Origin: Pirellulales bacterium
Lineage (GTDB): Bacteria > Planctomycetota > Planctomycetia > Pirellulales > JAEUIK01
Length of the DNA stretch: 64,000 nucleotides
NCBI GenBank assembly: GCA_019694455.1
Contig: JAIBBY010000017.1
Location: 28,981-92,980, forward strand
Direction of reading: 5' to 3'
Part shown: piece by piece, positions 8,725 to 16,391 of the stretch
Layout: every line of letters starts with the position of its first letter
How positions within the stretch are numbered: the first letter of the stretch is position 1
Position numbers and translations under genes: made by a program
Notes under the pieces: generated by a model
What the model was told of the DNA's origin: nothing
What the model saw: only the letters and a program-made list of their open reading frames with translations
The model's database searches: none

Positions 8725-10008
8725 TCAGGCTTTGCCGCGATCGCCGTGGTCGTGGAACAATAGCGCGAAGAGCACCATCACCACGGCGGCGCCCGCAGCG
8801 GGCACTAGCCAGATGGCCTGCCAGTTATGCACGCTGTCGGCCGAGGTGTAGTGGTCGACGACCCAGCCAGAAATATAGGTTCCGATGAAGCCGCCCAACC
8901 CCAGGGTGACAAAGGCGATGAAGCCTTGCGCGGCGGCCCGGATGTTGCTATTGGCCTCGCGATCGACATAGATTTGCCCGGTGACGAAGAAGAAGTCGTA
9001 GCAGATGCCGTGCAAGATGATGCCGGCGTACAACAGCGGCATGCCGCTATTGGCGTTACCAAAGGCAAAGAACACATAGCGGGCGGCCCAACAGGCCATG
9101 CCGGTCAGCAGCATGTATTTGACACCGAGCCGCGCGAAAAACAGCGGCATGACCAACATGAAGAAGATTTCGGACATTTGTCCGTAGGTCATTTTGGCGG
9201 CTGGCTCGGCGACGCCGACCTCGTTGAGGAAGGGATTGGTCCAGGTGTAGTAGAACTGCAAGGGAATGCAGATCAGAAACGACCCGACCACAAACACCGC
9301 AAAGGGCCAACGGCGCATGAGGCTCAAGGCGTCGAGGCCAAGCACGGCGCGCCAAGTGACTTGTCCATCGGGGTTTGACGGTGGCGTATTGGGCAGCACC
9401 AGACAATACAGCCCGAGCAGTACGGAGCCGGCGGCGGCGATTTGAATTGGCAGATTCTGCGCCTCGATCTGCATGCGACCAATCAAGAGGCCCGCGGCGA
9501 TCCAGCCAATCGTGCCGAGCACGCGAATGCCGGGAAACTGCTTGGCCGGGTCGCTCATGTGATGGAACGAGAGCGAATTGGTGAGCGCCAGCGTCGGCAT
9601 GTAGCACAGGTAATAGGCCAAAAGCGCGATATACACGAGCGGAAACTGCTGCACCTGCGACACGGCCAGCAGAATGACGGCGCCGACCAGATGCAACACC
9701 GCCAGAATGCGTTGCGTGGCGAAAAAGCGATCGGCGACCATGCCGACAAAGAAGGGGGCGATCATCGCCGCCAGCGCCGCCGTGCCGTAGGCCAAGCCGA
9801 CTTGTTGACCAGAGAACTGGAGTGTTTTGTTCAGGTAGGTGCCGAGCGTCACCCACCAGCAACCCCACACGAAGTACTGCAAGAACATCATCACCGACAA
9901 ATGGGTACGCACGGTGACGGGCAGCGGCCGCACGCCGACCTCTGGCGCGCTTACCGGGTTGGAATAAGGATTGGCGTCGGCGGAGTTGGGATCTTTGGAA
10001 AAGGACAT
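8725..10008 (-). CDS. MFS transporter, nucleoside:H+ symporter-like
   Basis: 427 residues with about twelve hydrophobic segments and a ~35-residue hydrophilic N-terminal extension. Features typical of the NupG/XapB branch of the major facilitator superfamily include MMFLQYFVWGCWWVTLGTYL at the first membrane helix, PFFVGMVADRFFATQR in the first cytoplasmic loop, FHHMSDPAKQFPGIRVLGTI in the middle, and YDFFFVTGQIYVDREA in the C-terminal half. It would import nucleosides or similar small sugars across the inner membrane with protons. It faces the DUF1501 gene tail to tail with a gap of 16 bases. Planctomycetes have several copies of this family, often near sugar isomerases, so the actual substrate may be a sugar rather than a nucleoside. 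Confidence 0.85.
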   Translation of the reverse strand: MSFSKDPNSADANPYSNPVSAPEVGVRPLPVTVRTHLSVMMFLQYFVWGCWWVTLGTYLNKTLQFSGQQVGLAYGTAALAAMIAPFFVGMVADRFFATQRILAVLHLVGAVILLAVSQVQQFPLVYIALLAYYLCYMPTLALTNSLSFHHMSDPAKQFPGIRVLGTIGWIAAGLLIGRMQIEAQNLPIQIAAAGSVLLGLYCLVLPNTPPSNPDGQVTWRAVLGLDALSLMRRWPFAVFVVGSFLICIPLQFYYTWTNPFLNEVGVAEPAAKMTYGQMSEIFFMLVMPLFFARLGVKYMLLTGMACWAARYVFFAFGNANSGMPLLYAGIILHGICYDFFFVTGQIYVDREANSNIRAAAQGFIAFVTLGLGGFIGTYISGWVVDHYTSADSVHNWQAIWLVPAAGAAVVMVLFALLFHDHGDRGKA

Positions 10009-10109
10009 GCGGGCCTCGCGGGGCGAACCAAGTCGGCTGCGAAAACAAGGCCGCCATTCTACGAAGCCGCGCGCAGCGACAAAAGCCGCAAAACTTTGGC
10101 GATGGCGAG

Positions 10110-10514
10110 TTAGCGCAGGCCGGGGAGCGGAAGCTGCAAGAAGTTGCCGCGCGGATTGATGAGGCAGAGCACGATGTAGCCGATCACCAGTCCCAACAGC
10201 GCAAAGACCAGATGCCCCGCCAGGCGGGCCAGTGGTCGCAGCCAGGGATGAGGCGCCGTGGAGTCGGAGTTGGCGGCGGGTCGACTTTGCCCCAGATTCG
10301 AGGTCAAGACCGAGGCCGCCAAGGGCGAGTGGGTCTTTTCCAGATCGCCCAGGTCGAACGCGGCGTCGGATTCGTCGGCATCGTCTGGGGAAGGTTCGAA
10401 CTTCAGCGCATGCGACTCGTCGTCGGGCGCGACCGTCCGTGGCGGGGCCGGCTGTTCGTCAAGCGCGGCGGGACGCGGCGATTCATCGGCGTTGAGATTG
10501 GAGTCTGTGCTCAT
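10110..10514 (-). CDS. small protein with C-terminal membrane anchor
   Basis: 134 residues. Residues 1-~95 are hydrophilic, acidic and probably disordered (many Asp/Ser/Pro/Ala). Residues ~98-118 (AGHLVFALLGLVIGYIVLCL) are a single membrane helix, followed by INPRGNFLQLPLPGLR. The tail pattern of a glycine-tyrosine helix ending in NFL.LPLPG is one I recognise from short planctomycete membrane proteins of unknown role. A cytoplasmic N-terminus with an anchored C-terminus is likely. It lies in the minus-strand row between the VanZ-like gene and the MFS gene, with gaps of 36 and 101 bases. No enzyme motif is visible. Confidence 0.65.
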   Translation of the reverse strand: MSTDSNLNADESPRPAALDEQPAPPRTVAPDDESHALKFEPSPDDADESDAAFDLGDLEKTHSPLAASVLTSNLGQSRPAANSDSTAPHPWLRPLARLAGHLVFALLGLVIGYIVLCLINPRGNFLQLPLPGLR

Positions 10515-10550
10515 CGCAATGCACGCCCGTCAGGTTAGACGCGTCTACGC

Positions 10551-11060
10551 CTAATCTACCACATGCGACTTGGGTTGGATCGTCGCCGAGCGGTTGGCCG
10601 ATAGCGAACCGATCGCGATCGCGCCGGCGACCAAGATCAGCGCGGTGAGCGAACCGCTGACATCGCAGGCCCAATCGACCGCGTCCATGTCGCGCGAGAC
10701 CAACGGTTGGGTCACCTCGTCGAGAAACGAGACGCAGGCGACCGCCAAAAAGATGCAGGCCGCGGCCAGCCAGGCGGGGGAGCGGTAGCCCCCTTCGGGG
10801 CGGCGGAAGATGCCGGTCGGCAGCGAAAGCAACAGCAAGGTCAGCATGCCGTAGCCAGAAAAATGCAGCACCTTGTCAAGCGAAAAGAAGGTCGGCAATT
10901 GCGGCAGGTGCAGGCGCGGCCAATGCGTGCCGAGGATCAGCATGCTGGCATAGACGGCGACGACCCCAATGGCCAGTCGGCGGCGCGAGGCGCGGGCAAT
11001 CTGCAACACCGGATCGGTAGCGGCGTGGTCCAGTTCGAGCGCGGCGGCGGTAGTCGACAT
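10551..11060 (-). CDS. VanZ-like family membrane protein
   Basis: 169 residues with four hydrophobic segments. The VanZ signature is present: DKVLHFSGYGMLTLLLL in the second segment, and DEVTQPLVSRDMDAVDWACD between segments three and four, with the conserved Asp, Gln, Arg and Asp residues. VanZ gives low-level teicoplanin resistance in enterococci, but most family members have no assigned function and are simply small inner-membrane proteins. The gene sits 36 bases before the small anchored protein and could be co-transcribed with it. There is nothing here that suggests glycopeptide resistance: no vanHAX genes are near. Confidence 0.85.
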   Translation of the reverse strand: MSTTAAALELDHAATDPVLQIARASRRRLAIGVVAVYASMLILGTHWPRLHLPQLPTFFSLDKVLHFSGYGMLTLLLLSLPTGIFRRPEGGYRSPAWLAAACIFLAVACVSFLDEVTQPLVSRDMDAVDWACDVSGSLTALILVAGAIAIGSLSANRSATIQPKSHVVD

Positions 11061-11173
11061 GTAGAGCTTCGGAGTAGTGAATTCCCCTGCGACAGGTTAT
11101 TGAAGCATAGGTCACGCCGCGCCGACAGGGCCCGGCGGCGTATTCGGCGCCTGTGGCGTCGATTTTTCGCGTG

Positions 11174-12043
11174 CTAGCAGTCGTCGGCGCGAGTCACGGT
11201 GTTGCGCAGCGTGCCAATCCCGGCGATGGTAATTTCGATCTGGTCGCCAGCCGCGAGCGTGAAATCATCCCCGGGCACAATGCCGGCGCCGGTGAGCAGA
11301 ATCGCCCCTTCGGGAAAGCTGCATTCGCGCGTGAGCCAGCCGACCAGATCGGCGTAGCCGCGGGCCAGTTGATTGGTGTTGGCCTGGCCGGAAAAGACGA
11401 CGGCGCCATGGCGCTGGATCACCAGCTCGATGGCCGCATCGTCGAACGTGTGTTCGGCGTCGGCCAGGACAATGCCGGGGCCGAGCGCGCAGCAGGCGTC
11501 GTACACCTTGGCTTGCGGCAGATAGAGCGGATTCTCGCCTTCGATGTCGCGCGAGCTCATGTCGTTGCCGATCGTGTAGCCGACGATCGCGCCGCGCGGA
11601 TTGACGACCAGCGCCAGTTCTGGCTCGGGCACGTTCCAGCGCGCGTCACGGCGGATGCGCACCGGCGCATCGTGCCCCACCACGCGATGAGGCGTGGCCT
11701 TGAAAAACAGTTCCGGCCGATCGGCGGCGTACACCTGATCGTAGAACTGGGCCGCGCCGACTGATTCTTCCATTCGCGCGATCTTGCTGCGGCGATACGT
11801 GACGCCTGCGGCCCAGACTTCCTGCCGATCGATCGGCGGCAACAGTTTGAGTTCGGCCAACGGCCAGGCGCGCGGCGACTGGCGAACGAGTTCAGCCACG
11901 CTGGCGGCGAGGTCTGGGGCGTGCAGCAGGTCGGCCAGGGCGCGATAGCGGTTGAAACCGACATCGAGTTGATGAACTTCTGCCCCGGCGACATATCCGA
12001 TCACGGTCTGGCCGGTCTGGTCGTGCGCCTTGATGAGCTGCAT
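11174..12043 (-). CDS. fumarylacetoacetate hydrolase (FAH) family enzyme
   Basis: 289 residues. The C-terminal two thirds carry the FAH fold motifs: VWAAGVTYRRSKIARMEES, ERPELFFKA-like DRPELFFKATPH, then WNVPEPELALVV with the metal-binding Glu residues, and GYTIGNDMSSRDIEGENPLY followed by KVYDACCALGP. The family cleaves or dehydrates 2-keto acids using Mg2+ or Mn2+. The AAGVTY..SR..RMEES and RPELFFKA pattern resembles 2-keto-3-deoxy-arabinonate/xylonate dehydratases of oxidative pentose pathways, but aromatic-ring-derived substrates are also possible. It starts 21 bases after the AidB-like dehydrogenase gene and is probably co-transcribed with it. ATG at 12043 begins directly with the small N-terminal domain. 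Confidence 0.85.
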   Translation of the reverse strand: MQLIKAHDQTGQTVIGYVAGAEVHQLDVGFNRYRALADLLHAPDLAASVAELVRQSPRAWPLAELKLLPPIDRQEVWAAGVTYRRSKIARMEESVGAAQFYDQVYAADRPELFFKATPHRVVGHDAPVRIRRDARWNVPEPELALVVNPRGAIVGYTIGNDMSSRDIEGENPLYLPQAKVYDACCALGPGIVLADAEHTFDDAAIELVIQRHGAVVFSGQANTNQLARGYADLVGWLTRECSFPEGAILLTGAGIVPGDDFTLAAGDQIEITIAGIGTLRNTVTRADDC

Positions 12044-12064
12044 ATCGCCTGTCTGTGCGAAAAT

Positions 12065-13789
12065 TTAATGAACGGGTTGCGGCTGGGCGGCCAGATCGCC
12101 GTCGGTGGCCAAGGCCTGGCTCTCGGCGCGGTGCGACGCATCGGCATGGACCAAAGGCGCCAGATTCTTGGCGCACCAGCGCCGCGCGACGACCAAACCG
12201 CGGCGGCTGCCGAGCGTCTCTAGCTCCCATTGGGCATGATCGAGCAACAAAGAGGCAATGTAGGTGCGCGCCAGCGCAAACGCGAAGCCGCGCGCTCCGG
12301 TTTGCAGGCTGGCGACGCTGTCGTTGAGCGCCTCGGGCAGCCAAGCGCGAATCTGGGCGGTTGCGGCGTCGATGGCGTCGGCCAAGGGCGCGCATTCCGC
12401 GAGTCGCACATCGCATTGGCGGCGCTGGATCGCGTCGAGCACGGGAGGCAGGGCTTCGTCTTTCTCGATCGCGCGCAGCGCGTCGAGGCTGAGGACATTG
12501 GTGGTGCCTTCCCAGATCGAAAGGACCTGCGCGTCGCGCAGCAGCTTGGGAATGCCAGTGTTCTCGATGTAGCCGGCGCCGCCAAAGGCTTCGAGGGTTT
12601 CGCTGGCGACCGCCGCCGCTTGCTTGCCGGTGTAGAGCTTGGCCAGCGGGGTGAGCAGGCGCAGTTCGGCGCTCTCTTCGGGCGTGGCCGCGCCGCATTC
12701 ATCCAGACCCAGCAGCCGCACCACATGAAAGCCGAGGTGGAAACCGGCTTGAAACTCCAGTTCCAAATCGGCCAACGTCTCGGCATGCAGCGGCTGTTCG
12801 GCCAGCGGGCGTCCAAAGGCCTCGCGGCGGGCGGCAAAGTCGCGGGCCAGCGCCACGGCGCGGCGCATGCCGGAAACGGCGCACACCGTGTTGTATATCC
12901 GTGTGACGTTCACCAGCGCCGTGATCTGCGGCACGCCGCGATTGGCCTGTCCGACCAGCCGAGCGGGCGTGCCGCGCAGACTGAGCTCGGCCGTTGGCAA
13001 CGCGCGGGTGCCCAGCTTGTCTTTGAGGCGGTGAATCTCGATGGCGTTCAAGCGACCAGCGGCGTCGCGCGTTTCGAGATAGAACAGGCTGAGCCCACGG
13101 CTACCGGGGGTGGAACGTCCTGCGTCGTCTTCGATTCGCGCGAGCGTGAAGGCCATTTGCGAGGTAGTGGCGGAGGTGAACCATTTGTCGCCGTAGAGGC
13201 GGTAGGCATCGCCCACACGGCGCGCGACGGTTTCGCTTTGGCCGACGTCGGAGCCGCCGGCGCGCTCGGTCATCCATTGGCCGGCGGTCCAGAACTGCTC
13301 GGGGTCGCGGCTGGTCAGCCGCTGATAGGCGCCGGCGCGCAGGAATTCGTCGCCGTGGACTTCGATGAGCCGCGCGGCGCCATCGGTCATGGCCAGCGGA
13401 CAGGTATAGATGGCGGACGACGGATTGAACAAGTAGAGCTTGGCGAATTGATACAGCCGCGACAGCGGTCCTTGGCGGCGCTCGTAGCCAATGGCGACCA
13501 TGCCTTCTTCGGCGGAAATGCGATCCAGCTCGCGCCAGCCGCGGGCGGTGTCGATGCGATCGATGCGGCGCCCCCAGGGATCGAACGACTCCAACCGCGG
13601 TTCTTGCGCCTCGGCGTCGGCGCCCCAGGCGGCGATATCGCCGACGACGCGCTCTCCGAGGCGTGTCAGGTCGGGCTCGACTTCGGCATGGACATCTTCG
13701 GGCAGATGCCGCGACAGGTAGTCGCGCAGCAGGCGATCGGCCAGAAATTGATTCGTCAGCCGGGGGGGATCTTGAAAGTAGTTGGACAT
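12065..13789 (-). CDS. acyl-CoA dehydrogenase, AidB-like
   Basis: 574 residues, with an N-terminal extension longer than in ordinary ~390-residue acyl-CoA dehydrogenases. AidB-branch landmarks are MTERAGGSDVGQSETVARRV (FAD/substrate loop), YRLYGDKWFTSATTSQMAF, LKDKLGTRALPTAELSL, ARREAFGRPLAEQPLHAETL, AFGGAGYIENTGIPKLLRDA and SIWEGTTNVLSLDALRAI. AidB is a flavoprotein induced by alkylating agents that protects DNA, although related proteins oxidise branched acyl-CoAs. The catalytic base region, WEGTTNV, is conserved. The start is placed at ATG 13789 (MSNYFQDPPRLTNQFLADR), which aligns with the family's usual N-terminus. The FAH-family gene follows 21 bases later, so a catabolic role is as plausible as DNA protection. 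Confidence 0.9.
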   Translation of the reverse strand: MSNYFQDPPRLTNQFLADRLLRDYLSRHLPEDVHAEVEPDLTRLGERVVGDIAAWGADAEAQEPRLESFDPWGRRIDRIDTARGWRELDRISAEEGMVAIGYERRQGPLSRLYQFAKLYLFNPSSAIYTCPLAMTDGAARLIEVHGDEFLRAGAYQRLTSRDPEQFWTAGQWMTERAGGSDVGQSETVARRVGDAYRLYGDKWFTSATTSQMAFTLARIEDDAGRSTPGSRGLSLFYLETRDAAGRLNAIEIHRLKDKLGTRALPTAELSLRGTPARLVGQANRGVPQITALVNVTRIYNTVCAVSGMRRAVALARDFAARREAFGRPLAEQPLHAETLADLELEFQAGFHLGFHVVRLLGLDECGAATPEESAELRLLTPLAKLYTGKQAAAVASETLEAFGGAGYIENTGIPKLLRDAQVLSIWEGTTNVLSLDALRAIEKDEALPPVLDAIQRRQCDVRLAECAPLADAIDAATAQIRAWLPEALNDSVASLQTGARGFAFALARTYIASLLLDHAQWELETLGSRRGLVVARRWCAKNLAPLVHADASHRAESQALATDGDLAAQPQPVH

Positions 13790-13870
13790 GGGTGTCGCGC
13801 CTGGGATGTTGGATAGGCACGATTCTCGCATTTTGAGCGATTCAAGAAAAGCGCGCCGGCCACAGAGCGG

Positions 13871-15013
13871 CTAATAGACTGTGCTGGCGCGGAGCAGCAC
13901 CGTTTCGCCCGGGTTGAGAGACGGCGTGCCGCTCTTGTACTCCAAGTGTCGGGCAAAGACGTAGCCGGCTTCCCAGGAGATATTGTGCCCTTTGACGGTC
14001 TTGCGTTCGATGCCGACCAACATCCGCAGGTCTTGATAAGTGGCGACGTCTTGCTCGCCGGTGGCGCGCAGGATGCTGTACGAGTTGCCGCCGAACTCGC
14101 CCGCCAGATAGCTCCACCATTGGCGGCGCGAACCGCCGGCAAATTGGTGGGCGATGCGCGGCCGCGGCGCGATGGCCTCGATGCGCCACTTGTCGTTGGG
14201 AACCCAGATCAGCCCGGCGATGGGGAGATAGCGGATGTTCTCGCGATCGATATAGGCGATGCCCGCCACGAGTTGCAAGGCCGGGTTGCAAGTGAAGACG
14301 ACGGCGCCTCGGCCCTGATAGCGCCAAGTGGTGCTGTTGATGAACGCGTAGTCGCCAAAGATGCCGGGGAGGAAGGCAAGGTCGATGGCCAGCGCCGAGT
14401 TGATCCGCCGCAGGTGACGGAACTCGACGAAGGTTTCAAAGAGATGGCCGGGCAGGTCGGTGCTGGTGGGGCCATCCAAGAGGTGCGCGGTGAAGCCCGG
14501 CGACACCAGCAAGGGGGCGTCGCGCGTGGGCAGGGGAAACCCAAAGGTCGACTTCAGGGCGAAATCGAGAAAGCTGATGTTGTCGCCGGCGCCACCAAGC
14601 AGCACCGTCTTGGTGAAGCTGAGTTGCTGGAAGACTCCTTCCTTGGGGGCGCCGAACTGCGGCGGCGCGCAGGTGTTCACGTCGCCCTCTTCTGACACCG
14701 GGGGCAAGGGGCGGATGGGGGGAGGGACGACGATCAGATCGCGATTTTCGGTGGTAGGGTCGTAGTAGGCGGCGGGACGAGCGTCGGCGGTGGGTGGCAG
14801 GCCGCGCGGAGGGGGCGTCCAATACGGCAGGGCGCGGGCGTCGAGCCAGTTGTCCGCGGCGGGACGCATGGCCGCCGGCGCCGCGATCTGTACGGAAAAG
14901 GGGTTGACCTCGGCGGGCGCTGGCTGAGCCGGCGCGAGGCGCGCCAGCGCAACGAGCAGACCGGCGCACCAAGCGGCGAGTCGGAGGCCAGAATTGGATG
15001 GAAGGGTGGTCAC
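13871..15013 (-). CDS. DUF6268-like outer-membrane beta-barrel protein
   Basis: 380 residues, GTG start. The first ~30 residues form a signal peptide (LAAWCAGLLVALARLAPAQP), followed by a proline/alanine-rich linker to about residue 110. From there the sequence alternates polar and hydrophobic residues in short beta strands: LFETFVEFRHLRRINSALAI, DYAFINSTTWRYQGRGAVVF, LVAGIAYIDRENIRYLPIAG, WWSYLAGEFGGNSYSI. It closes with ETVLLRASTVY, ending in an aromatic residue as outer-membrane barrels do. The same layout and strand motifs appear in the gene immediately upstream (15055-16263), so the two are tandem paralogues. No transport substrate can be inferred. Confidence 0.75.
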   Translation of the reverse strand: MTTLPSNSGLRLAAWCAGLLVALARLAPAQPAPAEVNPFSVQIAAPAAMRPAADNWLDARALPYWTPPPRGLPPTADARPAAYYDPTTENRDLIVVPPPIRPLPPVSEEGDVNTCAPPQFGAPKEGVFQQLSFTKTVLLGGAGDNISFLDFALKSTFGFPLPTRDAPLLVSPGFTAHLLDGPTSTDLPGHLFETFVEFRHLRRINSALAIDLAFLPGIFGDYAFINSTTWRYQGRGAVVFTCNPALQLVAGIAYIDRENIRYLPIAGLIWVPNDKWRIEAIAPRPRIAHQFAGGSRRQWWSYLAGEFGGNSYSILRATGEQDVATYQDLRMLVGIERKTVKGHNISWEAGYVFARHLEYKSGTPSLNPGETVLLRASTVY

Positions 15014-15054
15014 AAGGGCCTAGCGTTGGCGGCGCCAACAGCATGCGATTGCCG

Positions 15055-16263
15055 CTAATAAATCAGACCGCCGCGGAGCATGACGGTGTCGTAGGGGCCA
15101 ATGCCGGGTGTTTGGGTGCGGTAGTATTGCAGGCTGCGATTCCACACAAAGCCGACCTCGAACCAACCGCGCATGCGCGAGGCGCCGCGCGTTTCCATGC
15201 CGAGCAGCACGCGAAAGTCGTTGTAGTCGAACGAGTCGTGCGCGCCGTTGACGCGCTCGATGGTCCACGCGCCGCCGCCATACTCGCCTGCGACGTAGCC
15301 CCAGAGATCGGTGCTGCGCAAGGTGTAAACGCGCTGCGCGAGCTTGGGTCGCGGAAACAAAATTTCCCAGCGCACATCGGGACGCGGTGTCCAGATGGCG
15401 CCGCCCGCCGGCAAGATCTTGACGCCGAAGCGGTCGAGATACACGGCGCCGGCCGCCACCTGCCAGCGCGGATTGAGGGTGACGATGCCGAGTCCTCGGC
15501 TGGGCAAGCGGATGCTGTCGTTGTTGACGTAGTTGAAGTCGGAGTAGACACCGACGCGAAAGCCGAGATCGCCGCTGAGCCACGGCGTGATGACGGGGCG
15601 CCAGGCGATGTCGAGATAAGCGTCGAAGGTGCGCGGCGGCAAATCGGGGCGGCTTTGCGGCGGAAACCAGCTATAGAAGCCAGTGTCGGGACCGTCCCAG
15701 AAATGCACTCCAAAACCGGGCGTGACATAGAACGGCGGTTGCCGCGCGAAGATCGGCAGCGTGAACGACGCGTTCAGGTCCATGCTGGTGATGCCCAGCC
15801 CGCCCAGACCATTGCGGGCGATCCATTCGCCCTCGAAGCGAATCTGCTCCAAGAAGCGGACGCTGGGGATGAAGATGCCGTCGGAGCGCATGACGCCGGG
15901 TTGCGCGGCCGCGCTTTGCGGAAAGAAGGGCGCGGGCTGCGCCGCCGGCGCGGCATAGGGATCGAATGACGGCAACGTGGGGATCGGCGGGGGCGTGTAG
16001 GTGGGCGCGGGCGTGGTGAAGGTGGGCGCGGGGTAAGCCGGCGACGTGATCGGCGGCGCAGGGGTGACCAGGGTTCCGGCCGGGTCGTTGACGCCCGACG
16101 GAAACACGATGCGCTGCGCAACGGCGGGAGTCGCCGCCAGCGCCAGCGCCGCGAACAGTAGTGAGATGAACCGTGACGACCGAGCCAGTGGAGCCGCTTC
16201 CGATATCGCTGGTTGACAAGCCCATGAGACGTGCGGCCAGCAAGCGCGCAGCCTGCTACGCAA
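15055..16263 (-). CDS. DUF6268-like outer-membrane beta-barrel protein (paralogue)
   Basis: Up to 402 residues. The export signal is FISLLFAALALAATPAVAQ, near residues 32-50. A Pro/Thr-rich linker with repeated PAPT/PTYTPP follows to about residue 115, then a barrel of about 280 residues: DLNASFTLPIFARQPPFYVT, DAYLDIAWRPVITPWLSGDL, WQVAAGAVYLDRFGVKILPA, WGYVAGEYGGGAWTI, and a final ETRGASRM...DTVMLRGGLIY. Strand motifs match the neighbour at 13871-15013 one by one, including GEYGGG and the aromatic last residue. The true start is uncertain: the only upstream in-frame candidate is TTG at 16263, and no ATG precedes the signal peptide. Confidence 0.72.
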   Translation of the reverse strand: MRSRLRACWPHVSWACQPAISEAAPLARSSRFISLLFAALALAATPAVAQRIVFPSGVNDPAGTLVTPAPPITSPAYPAPTFTTPAPTYTPPPIPTLPSFDPYAAPAAQPAPFFPQSAAAQPGVMRSDGIFIPSVRFLEQIRFEGEWIARNGLGGLGITSMDLNASFTLPIFARQPPFYVTPGFGVHFWDGPDTGFYSWFPPQSRPDLPPRTFDAYLDIAWRPVITPWLSGDLGFRVGVYSDFNYVNNDSIRLPSRGLGIVTLNPRWQVAAGAVYLDRFGVKILPAGGAIWTPRPDVRWEILFPRPKLAQRVYTLRSTDLWGYVAGEYGGGAWTIERVNGAHDSFDYNDFRVLLGMETRGASRMRGWFEVGFVWNRSLQYYRTQTPGIGPYDTVMLRGGLIY

Positions 16264-16391
16264 CCGTGGCCGCGCAGGGGAATATCAGACGCCGCCAGAG
16301 GGGTCAAGCTCGACCACCTCGGGCGGCCAGATCGAGATCCACCAGTTTGCGGCGGTTCTCATAAGCGGGCAAAGCGTCCAGTCGGCGCAGC

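Noticed and set aside
10551..11060. Glycopeptide resistance gene (vanZ)
   Set aside because: Only the VanZ-like domain is present; there is no vanRS/vanHAX context and most family members are unrelated to resistance.
12230..13816. Long plus-strand open frame of over 500 codons opposite the AidB-like dehydrogenase
   Set aside because: It is antisense to a gene with clear family motifs, has arginine/glycine-rich low-information sequence and no ribosome-binding site; it stays open because of GC-rich codon bias.
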